A program made the translations under genes and the position numbers. A DNA stretch of 64,000 nt, taken from assembly GCF_001544875.2 (NCBI RefSeq), contig NZ_FCOA02000011.1, forward strand, positions 155,984 to 219,983, in the 5' to 3' direction. Every line of letters starts with the position of its first letter. Position 1 is the first letter of the stretch. The DNA is from Caballeronia hypogeia. GTDB taxonomy: Bacteria > Pseudomonadota > Gammaproteobacteria > Burkholderiales > Burkholderiaceae. This document shows positions 51,147-60,605 of the stretch, in pieces. Under the pieces are notes generated by a model that was not told the origin of the DNA, searched no databases, and worked only from the letters and a program-made list of their open reading frames with translations.

Positions 51147-52079
51147 ATGAGCGCCGAAGCCACGCTCGACGAAGCGACCGAACAGACCCGCGAGGTCAGG
51201 GAAACCCGCGCCGACCTGATGGCGCTCTACCGCGAATCGCGCATTGGAGAGGTGCTGGCGGAGCTGGATCGCGATCTCATCGGACTCGCGCCCGTCAAGA
51301 CGCGTATCCGCGAGATCGCTGCGCATCTGCTCGTGGAACGCGCCCGCGAGACGCTGGGTATCGCCTCGGGTGCGCCCACGCTGCACATGTGCTTCTCCGG
51401 CAATCCCGGAACCGGAAAGACCACGGTTGCATTGCGCATGGCGCAGGTGCTGCACCGGCTGGGCTATATCCGGCGCAATCATCTCGTCTCGGTGACGCGC
51501 GACGATCTCGTCGGCCAGTACATCGGCCACACGGCGCCCAAAACGCGCGAAGTGCTCAAGCGCGCGATGGGCGGCGTGCTCTTCATCGACGAGGCCTATT
51601 ACCTGTATCGCCCGGAGAACGAGCGCGACTACGGGCAGGAAGCCATTGAAATCCTGCTGCAGACGATGGAGAACCAGCGCGACGATCTCGTCGTCATTCT
51701 TGCCGGTTACGAGTCGCGCATGGAGACCTTCTTTCACAGCAATCCCGGCTTTCGCTCGCGTATCGCACATCACCTGGTGTTTCCGGACTACGCGCCCGAT
51801 GAACTGTTGCAGATCGCCGAGCACATGCTGACCGATATGCACTACCGCTTCGACGACGACGCGCGCAGCGCCTTCGAAGACTATCTCGCGCGCCGCATCC
51901 GGCAGCCCAACTTCGCCAATGCACGCTCGGTGCGCAACGCGCTGGACCGTGCGCGCCTGCGGCAGGCGAACCGTCTCTTCGCCGCGGCCGAGCAAGGCAG
52001 CGGCGCCGCCGACGCGGATGCGCTGATGCAGTTGGACGCCAGCGATATCCGCGCGAGCCGCGTGTTCACCGATTCATAA
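51147..52079 (+). CDS. cbbX: Red-type RuBisCO activase CbbX
   Basis: This 310-residue AAA+ protein has the Walker A motif GNPGTGKT (Lys91), the Walker B motif GVLFIDEAY near residue 145 and sensor/arginine-finger residues FRSRI. It removes inhibitory sugar phosphates from red-type RuBisCO by pulling the large-subunit tail, and is itself stimulated by ribulose bisphosphate. AGGAGG precedes the start. Its presence confirms the red type of the cbbLS pair. Confidence 0.95.
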   Translation: MSAEATLDEATEQTREVRETRADLMALYRESRIGEVLAELDRDLIGLAPVKTRIREIAAHLLVERARETLGIASGAPTLHMCFSGNPGTGKTTVALRMAQVLHRLGYIRRNHLVSVTRDDLVGQYIGHTAPKTREVLKRAMGGVLFIDEAYYLYRPENERDYGQEAIEILLQTMENQRDDLVVILAGYESRMETFFHSNPGFRSRIAHHLVFPDYAPDELLQIAEHMLTDMHYRFDDDARSAFEDYLARRIRQPNFANARSVRNALDRARLRQANRLFAAAEQGSGAADADALMQLDASDIRASRVFTDS

Positions 52080-52092
52080 CTCCAGGGAGAGC

Positions 52093-53190
52093 ATGATGCA
52101 GGATGGACGCACGACCTTATCGAAGTTCCTGATCGACACGCTGGACCGCAAGCCCGGACCCGAAGCGGCGAGCGGCCTGTCCGCATTACTGATCGACGTC
52201 GCCGCGTCGATCAAGACCATCGCCGCCGCATTGACGCGCGGCGCCCTCGGCGGGCAGCACGGTTCCGCGCAGTCGATCAACACGCACGGCGAGGAACAGA
52301 AGAAGCTCGACCTCGTGACCAACGACATCTTCCTGCAGCATTGCGAATGGGATGGCCTGCTCGCGGGCATGGTGTCGGAAGAGATGGACGAGGTCTATGC
52401 GATTCCCGAGCCGTATCCGCGCGGCGAATACCTGCTTGCGTTCGATCCGCTCGATGGTTCGTCGAATATCGATATCAACGGCGTGGTCGGCTCGATCTTT
52501 TCCGTGCTCCGGCGCGGCAGCGACGAAACCGATGCGCCCGGCGCTGCATCGTTCCTGCGCCAGGGCCGCGAGCAGGTCGCGGCGGGCTACGCGATTTACG
52601 GACCCTCGACGATGCTCGTGCTTTCCGTCGGCAACGGCACGCATGGCTTCACGCTGGAACGCGATGTCGGCAATTTCGTGCTGACGCATTCCGATATCCG
52701 CATTCCCGAAGATTCATGCGAGTTCGCGATCAACGCATCGAACGAACGCTTCTGGGAGCCGCCCGTACGCCGCTATGTGCAGGAATGCAAGGACGGCCGC
52801 ACCGGTTGCCGCGCGCAGGACTTCAACATGCGCTGGATCGCATCGATGGTCGCGGAGGTGCATCGCATCCTGATGCGCGGCGGCGTGTTCATGTATCCGC
52901 GCGACTTCAAGACGCCCGAGATGGAAGGCCGCCTGCGCTTGCTGTATGAAGCGAGCCCGATGAGTTACATCGTCGAGCAGGCGGGCGGGCTTTCGATCAC
53001 GGGACGCGAGCGCATTCTCGATCTCGAACCGCACGCGCTGCATCAACGCGTGCCGGTGATTCTCGGCTCGCGCAACGAAGTGGACCGCATTCAGCGCTAT
53101 CACGGCGAATACGATCGCGGCGAGGACAAGCCGTTCACGTCGCCCTTATTTAAGGAACGTTCGCTGTTCCTGCCGGAAACCGAAGCGTAA
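52093..53190 (+). CDS. cbbF: Fructose-1,6-bisphosphatase class I
   Basis: This 365-residue protein has the class I signature DPLDGSSNIDINGVVGSIF near residue 117 and the N-terminal EEQKKLDLVTNDIF stretch. It removes the 1-phosphate of fructose bisphosphate (and often sedoheptulose bisphosphate) in the regenerative part of the Calvin cycle. AGGGAGAG precedes the start; the second ATG one codon later is also possible. Confidence 0.94.
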   Translation: MMQDGRTTLSKFLIDTLDRKPGPEAASGLSALLIDVAASIKTIAAALTRGALGGQHGSAQSINTHGEEQKKLDLVTNDIFLQHCEWDGLLAGMVSEEMDEVYAIPEPYPRGEYLLAFDPLDGSSNIDINGVVGSIFSVLRRGSDETDAPGAASFLRQGREQVAAGYAIYGPSTMLVLSVGNGTHGFTLERDVGNFVLTHSDIRIPEDSCEFAINASNERFWEPPVRRYVQECKDGRTGCRAQDFNMRWIASMVAEVHRILMRGGVFMYPRDFKTPEMEGRLRLLYEASPMSYIVEQAGGLSITGRERILDLEPHALHQRVPVILGSRNEVDRIQRYHGEYDRGEDKPFTSPLFKERSLFLPETEA

Positions 53191-53242
53191 TCCCGCATCT
53201 GAAACAGCGCTCACTACATATACCTACATGGGAGGCAAGCGC

Positions 53243-54115
53243 ATGTCAGTCAAACATCCGATCGTCGCGGTGACCGGCTCGAGCGGCGCCGGCACCACCA
53301 CCGTCATGAAGAGCTTCACGCATATCTTCAGGCGCGAAAAGATCAACGCGCAGATCATCGAAGGCGATGCGTTTCATCGCTACGATCGCCTCGGCATGCG
53401 GGAGGCGATGAAGCAGAGCGAACGCGATGGTCTCGTCAACTTCAGTCACTTCGGGCCGGAAGCGAATCTGCTTGAAGAGCTCGAACACCTCTTCGAAGTT
53501 TACGGCGAAACGGGCGGCGGCCAATTCCGCCATTACGTTCACGACGACGGCGAAGCCGCGCACTACAAGCAGGACGCGGGCACGTTCACGCCGTGGGAAG
53601 ACGTGACGCCCGGCACCGACATGATGTTCTACGAGGGCCTGCACGGCGGCGCGGTCACGGGCAAGGTGGACATCGCGAGCCATGCGGACCTGCTCGTCGG
53701 CGTGGTGCCGATCATCAATCTCGAATGGATTCAGAAGCTGCATCGCGATCAGACCATGCGCGGCTATTCGCACGAAGCCGTGGTCGACACCATCCTGCGC
53801 CGCATGCCCGATTACGTGAATTACATCTGCCCGCAGTTCTCGCGCACGCACGTGAATTTTCAGCGCGTGCCGACGGTGGATACGTCGAACCCCTTTACCG
53901 CGCGCGAGATTCCGCAGCCCGACGAGAGCTTCGTCGTGATCCGCTTCGCGAAACCGAAGGGCATCGACTTTCCTTATCTGCTGACGATGCTGCACGACTC
54001 GTTCATGTCGCGTCCGAACGTGATCGTCGTGCCCGGCGGCAAGATGGGACTCGCGATGCAACTCATCTTCACGCCGATGATTCTGCAGCTGCGCGACCGG
54101 CGCGCGCGCGCCTAG
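53243..54115 (+). CDS. cbbP: Phosphoribulokinase
   Basis: The ATG at 53243 after GGGAGG gives 290 residues with the P-loop GSSGAGTTT (residues 12-20) and the segment IIEGDAFHRYDR. It makes ribulose-1,5-bisphosphate from ribulose-5-phosphate, the second enzyme special to the Calvin cycle. The sequence is that of the bacterial (octameric) type. Confidence 0.96.
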   Translation: MSVKHPIVAVTGSSGAGTTTVMKSFTHIFRREKINAQIIEGDAFHRYDRLGMREAMKQSERDGLVNFSHFGPEANLLEELEHLFEVYGETGGGQFRHYVHDDGEAAHYKQDAGTFTPWEDVTPGTDMMFYEGLHGGAVTGKVDIASHADLLVGVVPIINLEWIQKLHRDQTMRGYSHEAVVDTILRRMPDYVNYICPQFSRTHVNFQRVPTVDTSNPFTAREIPQPDESFVVIRFAKPKGIDFPYLLTMLHDSFMSRPNVIVVPGGKMGLAMQLIFTPMILQLRDRRARA

Positions 54116-54151
54116 AAAAGCTTTCTCATCATCGCATCAAAGGAGGCATCC

Positions 54152-56194
54152 ATGAATGCCGTCGCTGAAGCTTTGCCCCGACATCACCGCTCACCCGACA
54201 CGCGAAAGATGGCGAACGCGTTGCGCATGCTCGCCGTCGATGCCGTGAGCCGCGCGAACTCCGGTCATCCCGGCATGCCGATGGGCATGGCGGAAATCGC
54301 GGTCGCGCTGTGGGGACGTCATCTGAAACACAATCCTCTCGACCCCGACTGGCCCGACCGCGACCGCTTCGTGCTCTCGAACGGGCACGGCTCGATGTTG
54401 CTGTACGCGCTTCTGCATCTCACCGGCTACGATCTGTCGATCGACGAGATCAAGCGCTTCCGGCAGATGGGCAGCAAGACGCCGGGGCATCCCGAAGTGG
54501 GCATGACGCCCGGCGTCGAGACCACGACCGGGCCGCTCGGCCAGGGCTTCACGAACGCGGTCGGCATGGCGCTCGCCGAAGCGCTGCTCGCGCGCGAGTT
54601 CAACCGGCCGGGACACGAGATCGTCGACCATCGAACCTATGTGTTCGTGGGCGATGGCTGTCTGATGGAAGGCGTGTCGCATGAAGCGGCGTCGCTCGCG
54701 GGCACGTTGCGGCTGAACAAGCTCACCGTGCTCTACGACGACAACGGCATTTCGATCGATGGCCACGTCGACGGCCGGTTCACCGACGACACGCCGAAGC
54801 GCTTCGAATCGTACGGCTGGAACGTCGTGCGCGCGGTGGACGGTCATGAAGTCGATGACGTCTCGCACGCGTTGCAGCGGGCGCGCGAGTCGGACAAGCC
54901 GACGCTCATCTGCTGCAAGACGGTGATCGGCCTGGGCGCGCCGAAGCTTGCCGGCACGCACGACGTGCACGGCGCGCCGCTGCCCGCCGACGAGATCGAT
55001 GCCACACGCCGCTCGCTCGACTGGACGCATGCGCCGTTCGAGATTCCATCGTCGATTCGCGCGCTGTGGGACGCGCGCGAGCCGGGCGCGGCCGTGCAGG
55101 AAGGCTGGAATCGCCGCATGGCCGCGTACCGGCGCGTGTTCCCCGCCGAGGCTGCGGAGTTCGAGCGTCGCGTGCGCGGCGCGCTGCCCGCGAACTGGCG
55201 CGATGCGGCGCACGCGTTGCTGCGCGATGCGGATCGCGCGCGGCAGACGGTTGCCACACGCAAGGCTTCGCAACTGGCGATCGAAGGGCTGGCGCGTGCG
55301 TTGCCCGAGCTGCTCGGCGGCTCGGCCGATCTGACGGGCTCGAATCTCACGCGCTGGAAAGATGCGGTCGACGTGAGCGCGGCGCCCGAGAAAGGCAACT
55401 ACATCCACTTCGGGGTGCGCGAATTCGGTATGAGCGCGGTGCTGAACGGCGTCGCGCTGCATCGTGGCCATTTGCCGTTCGGCGGCACCTTTCTCACGTT
55501 TTCCGACTATTCGCGCAACGCGCTGCGCATGGCGGCGCTGATGAAAACGCGCGCGGTGTTCGTATTCACGCACGATTCGATCGGACTCGGCGAGGACGGC
55601 CCGACGCATCAGCCGATCGAGCACGCGGCGACGCTGCGCATGATTCCCGGCCTCGATGTGTGGCGTCCGTGCGATACGGTGGAGACGATGCAGGCGTGGA
55701 TCAGCGCAGTGGAGCGCGACCGGCCTTCGTGCCTGTTGCTGTCGCGCCAGAATCTGCCGTTCGTGCCGCGCGACGAAGCGCAGATCGACGCGATCGAGCG
55801 CGGCGGGTATGTGCTCGCCGACTGGCCATCGACTTGCGAGCGCGATGCCCGTCGCGTCGTGCTGATCGCGACCGGTTCGGAAGTGGCGCTCGCGCTCGCG
55901 GCGGTCGAGCCGCTGAAGGATGAGGGCATTCTCGCGCGCGTCGTGTCGATGCCGTCCACGACCGTGTTCGATCGCCAGTGCAACGCGTGGCGCGAGCGCG
56001 TGCTGCCCGAGGGCGTGCCGCGCGTCGCGATCGAAGCGGGCGTCACGTCGTTCTGGCGGCAATACGTGGGCCTGAAGGGCGGCGTGATCGGCATCGACCG
56101 CTTCGGCGAATCGGCGCCCGCGAGCGAGTTGTTCGCGCACTTTCGCGTGAGCACCGAGGCGCTCGTCGATGAAGCGCGCCGCGTGGCCGCCTGA
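54152..56194 (+). CDS. cbbT: Transketolase
   Basis: This 680-residue protein has the thiamine diphosphate motif GDGCLMEG followed by an Asn about 24 residues later, an early SGHPGMPMGMA stretch and GEDGPTHQPIEH in the pyrimidine domain. It moves two-carbon units between sugar phosphates and serves the Calvin cycle here. AAAGGAGG precedes the ATG. Genome copies of a general transketolase are expected elsewhere. Confidence 0.95.
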   Translation: MNAVAEALPRHHRSPDTRKMANALRMLAVDAVSRANSGHPGMPMGMAEIAVALWGRHLKHNPLDPDWPDRDRFVLSNGHGSMLLYALLHLTGYDLSIDEIKRFRQMGSKTPGHPEVGMTPGVETTTGPLGQGFTNAVGMALAEALLAREFNRPGHEIVDHRTYVFVGDGCLMEGVSHEAASLAGTLRLNKLTVLYDDNGISIDGHVDGRFTDDTPKRFESYGWNVVRAVDGHEVDDVSHALQRARESDKPTLICCKTVIGLGAPKLAGTHDVHGAPLPADEIDATRRSLDWTHAPFEIPSSIRALWDAREPGAAVQEGWNRRMAAYRRVFPAEAAEFERRVRGALPANWRDAAHALLRDADRARQTVATRKASQLAIEGLARALPELLGGSADLTGSNLTRWKDAVDVSAAPEKGNYIHFGVREFGMSAVLNGVALHRGHLPFGGTFLTFSDYSRNALRMAALMKTRAVFVFTHDSIGLGEDGPTHQPIEHAATLRMIPGLDVWRPCDTVETMQAWISAVERDRPSCLLLSRQNLPFVPRDEAQIDAIERGGYVLADWPSTCERDARRVVLIATGSEVALALAAVEPLKDEGILARVVSMPSTTVFDRQCNAWRERVLPEGVPRVAIEAGVTSFWRQYVGLKGGVIGIDRFGESAPASELFAHFRVSTEALVDEARRVAA

Positions 56195-56227
56195 GATTTC
56201 GCAACGCTGGTTTATGGAGACTTCACT

Positions 56228-57265
56228 ATGGCTTTCATCGCACTGAGGCAGTTGCTGGATCACGCGGCGGAGCACGGTTACGGCGTGCCGGCCTTCAACG
56301 TCAACAACATGGAGCAGGTGCACGCGATCATGCAGGCCGCCGAGGCGACGAAGAGCCCGGTGATCCTGCAGGCGTCCGCGGGCGCGCGCAAATATGCGGG
56401 CGAGCCGTATTTGCGGCATCTCGTGCTCGCCGCCGTGGAGGCGCATCCTGATATCCCGGTGGTGCTGCATCAGGATCACGGTGCGAGCCCGTCCGTGTGT
56501 CAGCAGGCCATCCGCTCGGGCTTCACGTCCGTGATGATGGACGGCTCGCTCATGCCCGATCAGAAAACGCCCGCCGACTACGAGTACAACGTCGAGGTGA
56601 GCCGGCGCGTGGTGGATGCGGCGCATTCGGTGGGCGTGTCGGTCGAGGGCGAACTCGGTTGCCTGGGCTCGCTCGAAACCGGCCTCGCGGGCGAGGAGGA
56701 CGGCGTGGGCGCGGAAGGCGCGCTGAGTCACGATCGGCTGCTGACAGATCCCGATGAAACGCGCGCGTTCGTCGAAGCGACGGGCATCGATGCTTTGGCG
56801 ATCGCCATCGGCACATCGCACGGCGCGTACAAGTTCAGCAGGCAGCCGACCGGCGATATCCTCGCGATCGACCGCATCGCCGCGATCCACGAACGCATTC
56901 CGGATACGCATCTCGTCATGCACGGATCGTCGTCGGTGCCGCAGGAATGGCTGGCGATCATTCGCGAGCATGGCGGCGAGATTCCGGCGACGTTCGGCGT
57001 GCCCGTCGAGGAGATTCGGCGCGGGATCGCGAGCGGTGTGCGCAAGGTGAATATCGACACCGATATCCGACTGGCGATGACCGGCGCGATGCGCCGCGCG
57101 ATGGCGTCGGCGAAGTCGGAGTTCGATCCGCGGCATGCGCTGAAAGCGGCGACGGCGGCGGCGCGGGATTTATGCGTCGCGCGCTTCGAGGCGTTCGGCT
57201 GCGCGGGACATGCGGATCGCATCAAACCGATGGGGCTGGAGGCGATGGCGAAGAGGTATCACTGA
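56228..57265 (+). CDS. cbbA: Fructose-bisphosphate aldolase class II, Calvin subtype
   Basis: This 345-residue zinc aldolase has HQDHGA and the MMDGSLM stretch near residue 100, EGELGCLG near residue 140 and HGSSSVPQEW near residue 240. It joins triose phosphates to fructose (or sedoheptulose) bisphosphate. The Calvin-specific subtype is suggested by its operon position as the last gene of cbbLSXFPTA. No cbbE, cbbZ, cbbG or cbbK follows. Confidence 0.94.
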   Translation: MAFIALRQLLDHAAEHGYGVPAFNVNNMEQVHAIMQAAEATKSPVILQASAGARKYAGEPYLRHLVLAAVEAHPDIPVVLHQDHGASPSVCQQAIRSGFTSVMMDGSLMPDQKTPADYEYNVEVSRRVVDAAHSVGVSVEGELGCLGSLETGLAGEEDGVGAEGALSHDRLLTDPDETRAFVEATGIDALAIAIGTSHGAYKFSRQPTGDILAIDRIAAIHERIPDTHLVMHGSSSVPQEWLAIIREHGGEIPATFGVPVEEIRRGIASGVRKVNIDTDIRLAMTGAMRRAMASAKSEFDPRHALKAATAAARDLCVARFEAFGCAGHADRIKPMGLEAMAKRYH

Positions 57266-57311
57266 GTTGGCTGGAAGCGCCGCTCGTAACTTCGGGGCGG
57301 GCGGCGCTGGA

Positions 57312-57692
57312 TCAGGCGGGGACAGCCGCGTCAAAGTATTCGGAAAGCTCGCTGTCGACTGTCAGGAACCTGAGCACTTCTGTTCGCGCCTGCGCGACCA
57401 ATAAGCGATCGAACGGATCGCGATGCAGATCAGGCATATCGCGTACCGCTCTGGCGTGTTTGAACTGAACAGGAAGCACAATGAACGGTTTCTGTTCCAA
57501 TTCGTCGATTGCGCGTTCACCATTCGGGTCCAGTCTGCCGCGCGCCGACTTGATCGACAGCTCCCAGATGCTGGCCGTGCTGACGTAAACATGCGTGGCA
57601 TCTTCAATGTCTCGCCGGAATTTCTTCGGCATCTTTGGATCGTTGGATACGCTCCAGAGATAGATGTGGGTGTCGAGCAGCAGGCGCATCAT
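57312..57692 (-). CDS. PIN-domain toxin, VapC-like
   Basis: This 126-residue protein has the PIN domain acidic residues: LLLDTHIYLW at the start (Asp7), a Glu in SIWELSIK and two Asp in HRDPFDRLLVAQA. VapC toxins cut tRNA or rRNA. The start overlaps the stop of the antitoxin gene. The sequence looks intact, so the pair may be active. Confidence 0.85.
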   Translation of the reverse strand: MMRLLLDTHIYLWSVSNDPKMPKKFRRDIEDATHVYVSTASIWELSIKSARGRLDPNGERAIDELEQKPFIVLPVQFKHARAVRDMPDLHRDPFDRLLVAQARTEVLRFLTVDSELSEYFDAAVPA

Positions 57693-57982
57693 CGGCCTAC
57701 GAGTGCGTTGCCGGCCTCATCGAAAAGCGGCTTGTAGAACTCCTCGATGATGTCGTCAGGCAGAGGCTTGACGGCTTCATCCTCCAGCACGTTCTCGTCG
57801 ACATAAGCAATGACGATCGATCCACACGACTCAGGATCGCCTTCGGACAGATTTCCGACGCCCCGCACACGATTTAGAACAGCGGGATGTTCTCCGCCGA
57901 TTGCGACTTCCTTGCCTTGGGCCACCAGGGCGAGTACTTTGGGCAGATCCTTCTGCGCTTCTTCAACACTGAAAATGTACAT
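57689..57982 (-). CDS. Antitoxin of the PIN-domain toxin, Phd-like
   Basis: This 97-residue protein starts MYIFSVEEAQKDLPKVLALVAQGKEVAI, similar to Phd/YefM-type DNA-binding N-termini. An acidic C-terminal part is suited to wrap the toxin. It overlaps the toxin gene, as in most type II systems. The family assignment is by general pattern. GC content is slightly lower than in the neighbours, in line with a mobile origin. Confidence 0.7.
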   Translation of the reverse strand: MYIFSVEEAQKDLPKVLALVAQGKEVAIGGEHPAVLNRVRGVGNLSEGDPESCGSIVIAYVDENVLEDEAVKPLPDDIIEEFYKPLFDEAGNALVGR

Positions 57983-58081
57983 GAATGCTCCGGATAACTA
58001 AGAAGGAAATTTCATGCTATCCGAGCCGGCGCTACCCGCCAATATGCCGAATGGCCGATTGAAACAATTGGGAGCTATCTC

Positions 58082-58630
58082 ATGCCTACCGAATCTCCGC
58101 TTGCCGAACTCGGCGCGCCTGCCGCCGCATTCACGCTCCCCGCGACCGACGGCAACACGCACACGCCTGATTCGCTGAAGGGCTCGAACGGCCTCGTGCT
58201 CGTCTTCATGTGCAATCACTGCCCGTACGTGAAAGCCGCGCTGCCGAACCTGATCCGCGATGCGCGCGCGCTGAAGGCGATCGGCGTCAACGTCGCCGGC
58301 ATCAATGCGAACGATTCGAGCGTCTACACCGACGACGCCTTCGACCGCATGATCGCGCTCGCGAAAGAATGGAACCTGCCTTTCCCGTATCTGCATGACG
58401 AAACGCAGGAAGTCGCGCGCGAATACGGCGCGGTCTGCACGCCCGAGTGTTTCGGTTTCGATCGCGACTTGCGCCTGAAATATCGCGGCCGGATCGATGC
58501 ATCACGCAAGGAGGCCTTGCCGGATGCGCGTCGCGACCTCTACGAAGCGATGCGCGCCATAGCCGAAACCGGCGACGCGCCCGAGGAGCAATATCCCGCC
58601 CTCGGCTGCTCGATCAAATGGAAGCCTTAG
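58082..58630 (+). CDS. Thioredoxin-fold (AhpC/TSA-like) protein
   Basis: This 182-residue protein has the family motif FMCNHCPYVKA with Cys44 and Cys47, then a cis-Pro region VCTPECFGFD with another pair. Such cytoplasmic proteins of the thioredoxin superfamily are found in many bacteria, and their substrates are not known. It overlaps the end of the convergent dihydropteroate-synthase-like gene by four bases. Confidence 0.8.
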   Translation: MPTESPLAELGAPAAAFTLPATDGNTHTPDSLKGSNGLVLVFMCNHCPYVKAALPNLIRDARALKAIGVNVAGINANDSSVYTDDAFDRMIALAKEWNLPFPYLHDETQEVAREYGAVCTPECFGFDRDLRLKYRGRIDASRKEALPDARRDLYEAMRAIAETGDAPEEQYPALGCSIKWKP

Positions 58631-60027
58631 CCCTTCGTCTTCGTCGCCCCGGGCGCGCACCATGCCATCAGATCCTCATCCGGCCGATCCACCTCGCAGC
58701 CCCAGTCGAGCGGCTGATCCTGATCGAAGCGCTTGCCGAGTTGCCACGCAATCTCCGCACGCGCGAGCTGCACGCCGAGATAGAACGCGTGCCCGCCATC
58801 GCTTTCGACCTTGAGTTCTGGATACAGCGCGAACGGATCGACGGCGACATGATGTCCGTCGCGGTTATAGACATGAATGCCGTCCGCCGACACCTGCACG
58901 CGATAGTTCGGATCGCGCACCGCGGCCGCGAACGTGCCGATTTCATCGGCGTCATAGGGAAACGGGCGCTTAGCATGCAGCGCCGACAGATCGGCTGAAA
59001 TGCCCTTCGGCAATGTCTGCGTTTCGCGTGCGGCATGCATGATGCGGCGCGCGACATCGGCTTCGCGCACGGCGCGGCGCGCGTGCAGACTCACCGAAGT
59101 CGTCAGCACCGCGGCCACGCGCAACTCGGCGGCCATGCCGAACAGCACCGCATTGATGCCGCTCGTGTCCGCCTCGGTCAGCTCGGTGACATTGCCGACG
59201 CCCATCATGATCGGTATATCGGGGTAACGCTCGCGCAAGGAGACATAGCGCGCGATCGATGCCGCGAGTCCGAACGGAATCGGATCGAGAATCGGATCGG
59301 CGAGGAAGGCGCGGCCGCGCTTCGTCATGCCTTCGATCGCGCGATCGAGCGAGGCCTCATCGGCCGGCTCGCGCGGTACGAGAATGGGTGTCGAGGCGAT
59401 CTCGTCCGCGATCCATAACGTGTCGGCGTTGAGGCTCATCACGTAGTCGGCGCCCGCGCGCCCGCCGCGCACGAGTTCGTCCTCGCGCATCGAATCCACG
59501 CTCACTCGATAACCTTGCTCCTTGAGCATCGTCACCGCGTCTTCGAGATGCGGAAACGGCGTTTCCGGCAGACAGCCGATATCGATGACATCCGCGCCTT
59601 GCCTTCGATATTCCCGCGCGCGCGCCGCGATGCCGTCGAGATCGAGCCTGGGCGCATCGACGATTTCGGCGAAGATCTCCGTCTCGTAGCGCGACAGATC
59701 GACATGCCGCGCCTCGCGCCCGAAGAACTGCGGCAAGTCCTTCACTTCCTCGGGACCGCGCTCGACCTTCACGCCGTAATGCGCGGTGAGCGCGTCGAGA
59801 TCGCCGCGGCATCGGCCGGGCACGATCATGCGCTTCGTGCCTTCGGTGAGCGGCGCGGCGACGCGGCGGCGGATCATCTCGGCGGTCATCAGGCCCGCGA
59901 CCTGAAGGCCGATCTCGCGCACTTCCCACGTGAAAGGCTCGCGCTTCGCGACCGGCGCGATGCTTTCGAGCACTTGTTGCAGGCTCAGTTGCGCAAGCCG
60001 TCCCGTCAGGAAGACGATGTGTTCCAT
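58627..60027 (-). CDS. Dihydropteroate-synthase-like protein (DUF6513) of H4MPT synthesis
   Basis: This 466-residue protein from the ATG at 60025-60027 begins EHIVFLTGRLAQLSL and holds a DHPS-like TIM barrel (about residues 150-370: ADVIDIGCLPETPFPH, YRVSVDSMREDEL, MMGVGNVTELTEADTSG). Bacterial H4MPT loci carry this gene, and it presumably joins the pterin to the arylamine part or to a related acceptor. The N- and C-terminal domains have no known role. It overlaps the flavoprotein gene by 22 bases. Confidence 0.82.
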   Translation of the reverse strand: MEHIVFLTGRLAQLSLQQVLESIAPVAKREPFTWEVREIGLQVAGLMTAEMIRRRVAAPLTEGTKRMIVPGRCRGDLDALTAHYGVKVERGPEEVKDLPQFFGREARHVDLSRYETEIFAEIVDAPRLDLDGIAARAREYRRQGADVIDIGCLPETPFPHLEDAVTMLKEQGYRVSVDSMREDELVRGGRAGADYVMSLNADTLWIADEIASTPILVPREPADEASLDRAIEGMTKRGRAFLADPILDPIPFGLAASIARYVSLRERYPDIPIMMGVGNVTELTEADTSGINAVLFGMAAELRVAAVLTTSVSLHARRAVREADVARRIMHAARETQTLPKGISADLSALHAKRPFPYDADEIGTFAAAVRDPNYRVQVSADGIHVYNRDGHHVAVDPFALYPELKVESDGGHAFYLGVQLARAEIAWQLGKRFDQDQPLDWGCEVDRPDEDLMAWCAPGATKTKG

Positions 60028-60605
60028 GCGAGCTTGAGTTCCGACAGGCGTTGATCGAGCGCGGCTTGCAGATCGTCGAGCGAGCGGGCCACGGTGGTAT
60101 GCGCGAAGCGCGCCAGCCGCTCGACGTTCTCGAACTCGATCGCGCGCGGTCTCACCTCGACCCATTCCTTCGGGGCGTGCGTGATGACGGACGGCGCGGT
60201 GTCGCATGCGAACACGATGCCCGGCACGCATTGCTTGCCGGCTTGCGCATAGAGGTTGGTGGGCAGCGTATCGGAGATGCCGAACGCGCATTTTGCGACA
60301 GTGTTGCTCGTCGCGGGCGCGATCACGACCGTGTGATAGTCGCCGCTATAGAGCATGCCGACGGGCACGCTGCTCGCGCTGTTGTCGCGCAACACCTTGA
60401 AATGCTCGCGCAGTTTCGCGAGCGTCCAGCCGTAGAGCGGCAGCACTTCCTCGCCGGCGGCGGAGAGAAACAGATCGACGCCGGGCAGGCGCCGCGCGAG
60501 CGCGATCGACTCCTCCAGCATATGGCCGGAGCCGGTCACGCACCACGCGAAGCGCGCGTCGGGCTTGAACTCGTCGAGCCGGCGGGCGGGCGTGGGTTGC
60601 GTCAT
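60006..60605 (-). CDS. Archaeal-type flavoprotein AfpA-like
   Basis: This 199-residue protein from the ATG at 60605 has the flavoprotein fold with CVTGSGHML near residue 22, SAAGEEVLPLYGW and the FMN-binding APATSNTVAKCAFG region. In methanogens and methylotrophs it occurs in H4MPT clusters, and may be a flavin-dependent step in dihydromethanopterin reduction. Its start overlaps the stop of the sigma-54 activator gene, so the regulator gene is read first. Confidence 0.82.
   Translation of the reverse strand: MTQPTPARRLDEFKPDARFAWCVTGSGHMLEESIALARRLPGVDLFLSAAGEEVLPLYGWTLAKLREHFKVLRDNSASSVPVGMLYSGDYHTVVIAPATSNTVAKCAFGISDTLPTNLYAQAGKQCVPGIVFACDTAPSVITHAPKEWVEVRPRAIEFENVERLARFAHTTVARSLDDLQAALDQRLSELKLAWNTSSS

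Noticed and set aside
54191..57136. Open frame of 981 codons opposite cbbT and cbbA
   Set aside because: It spans two well-identified enzymes in antisense and has no protein-like pattern.
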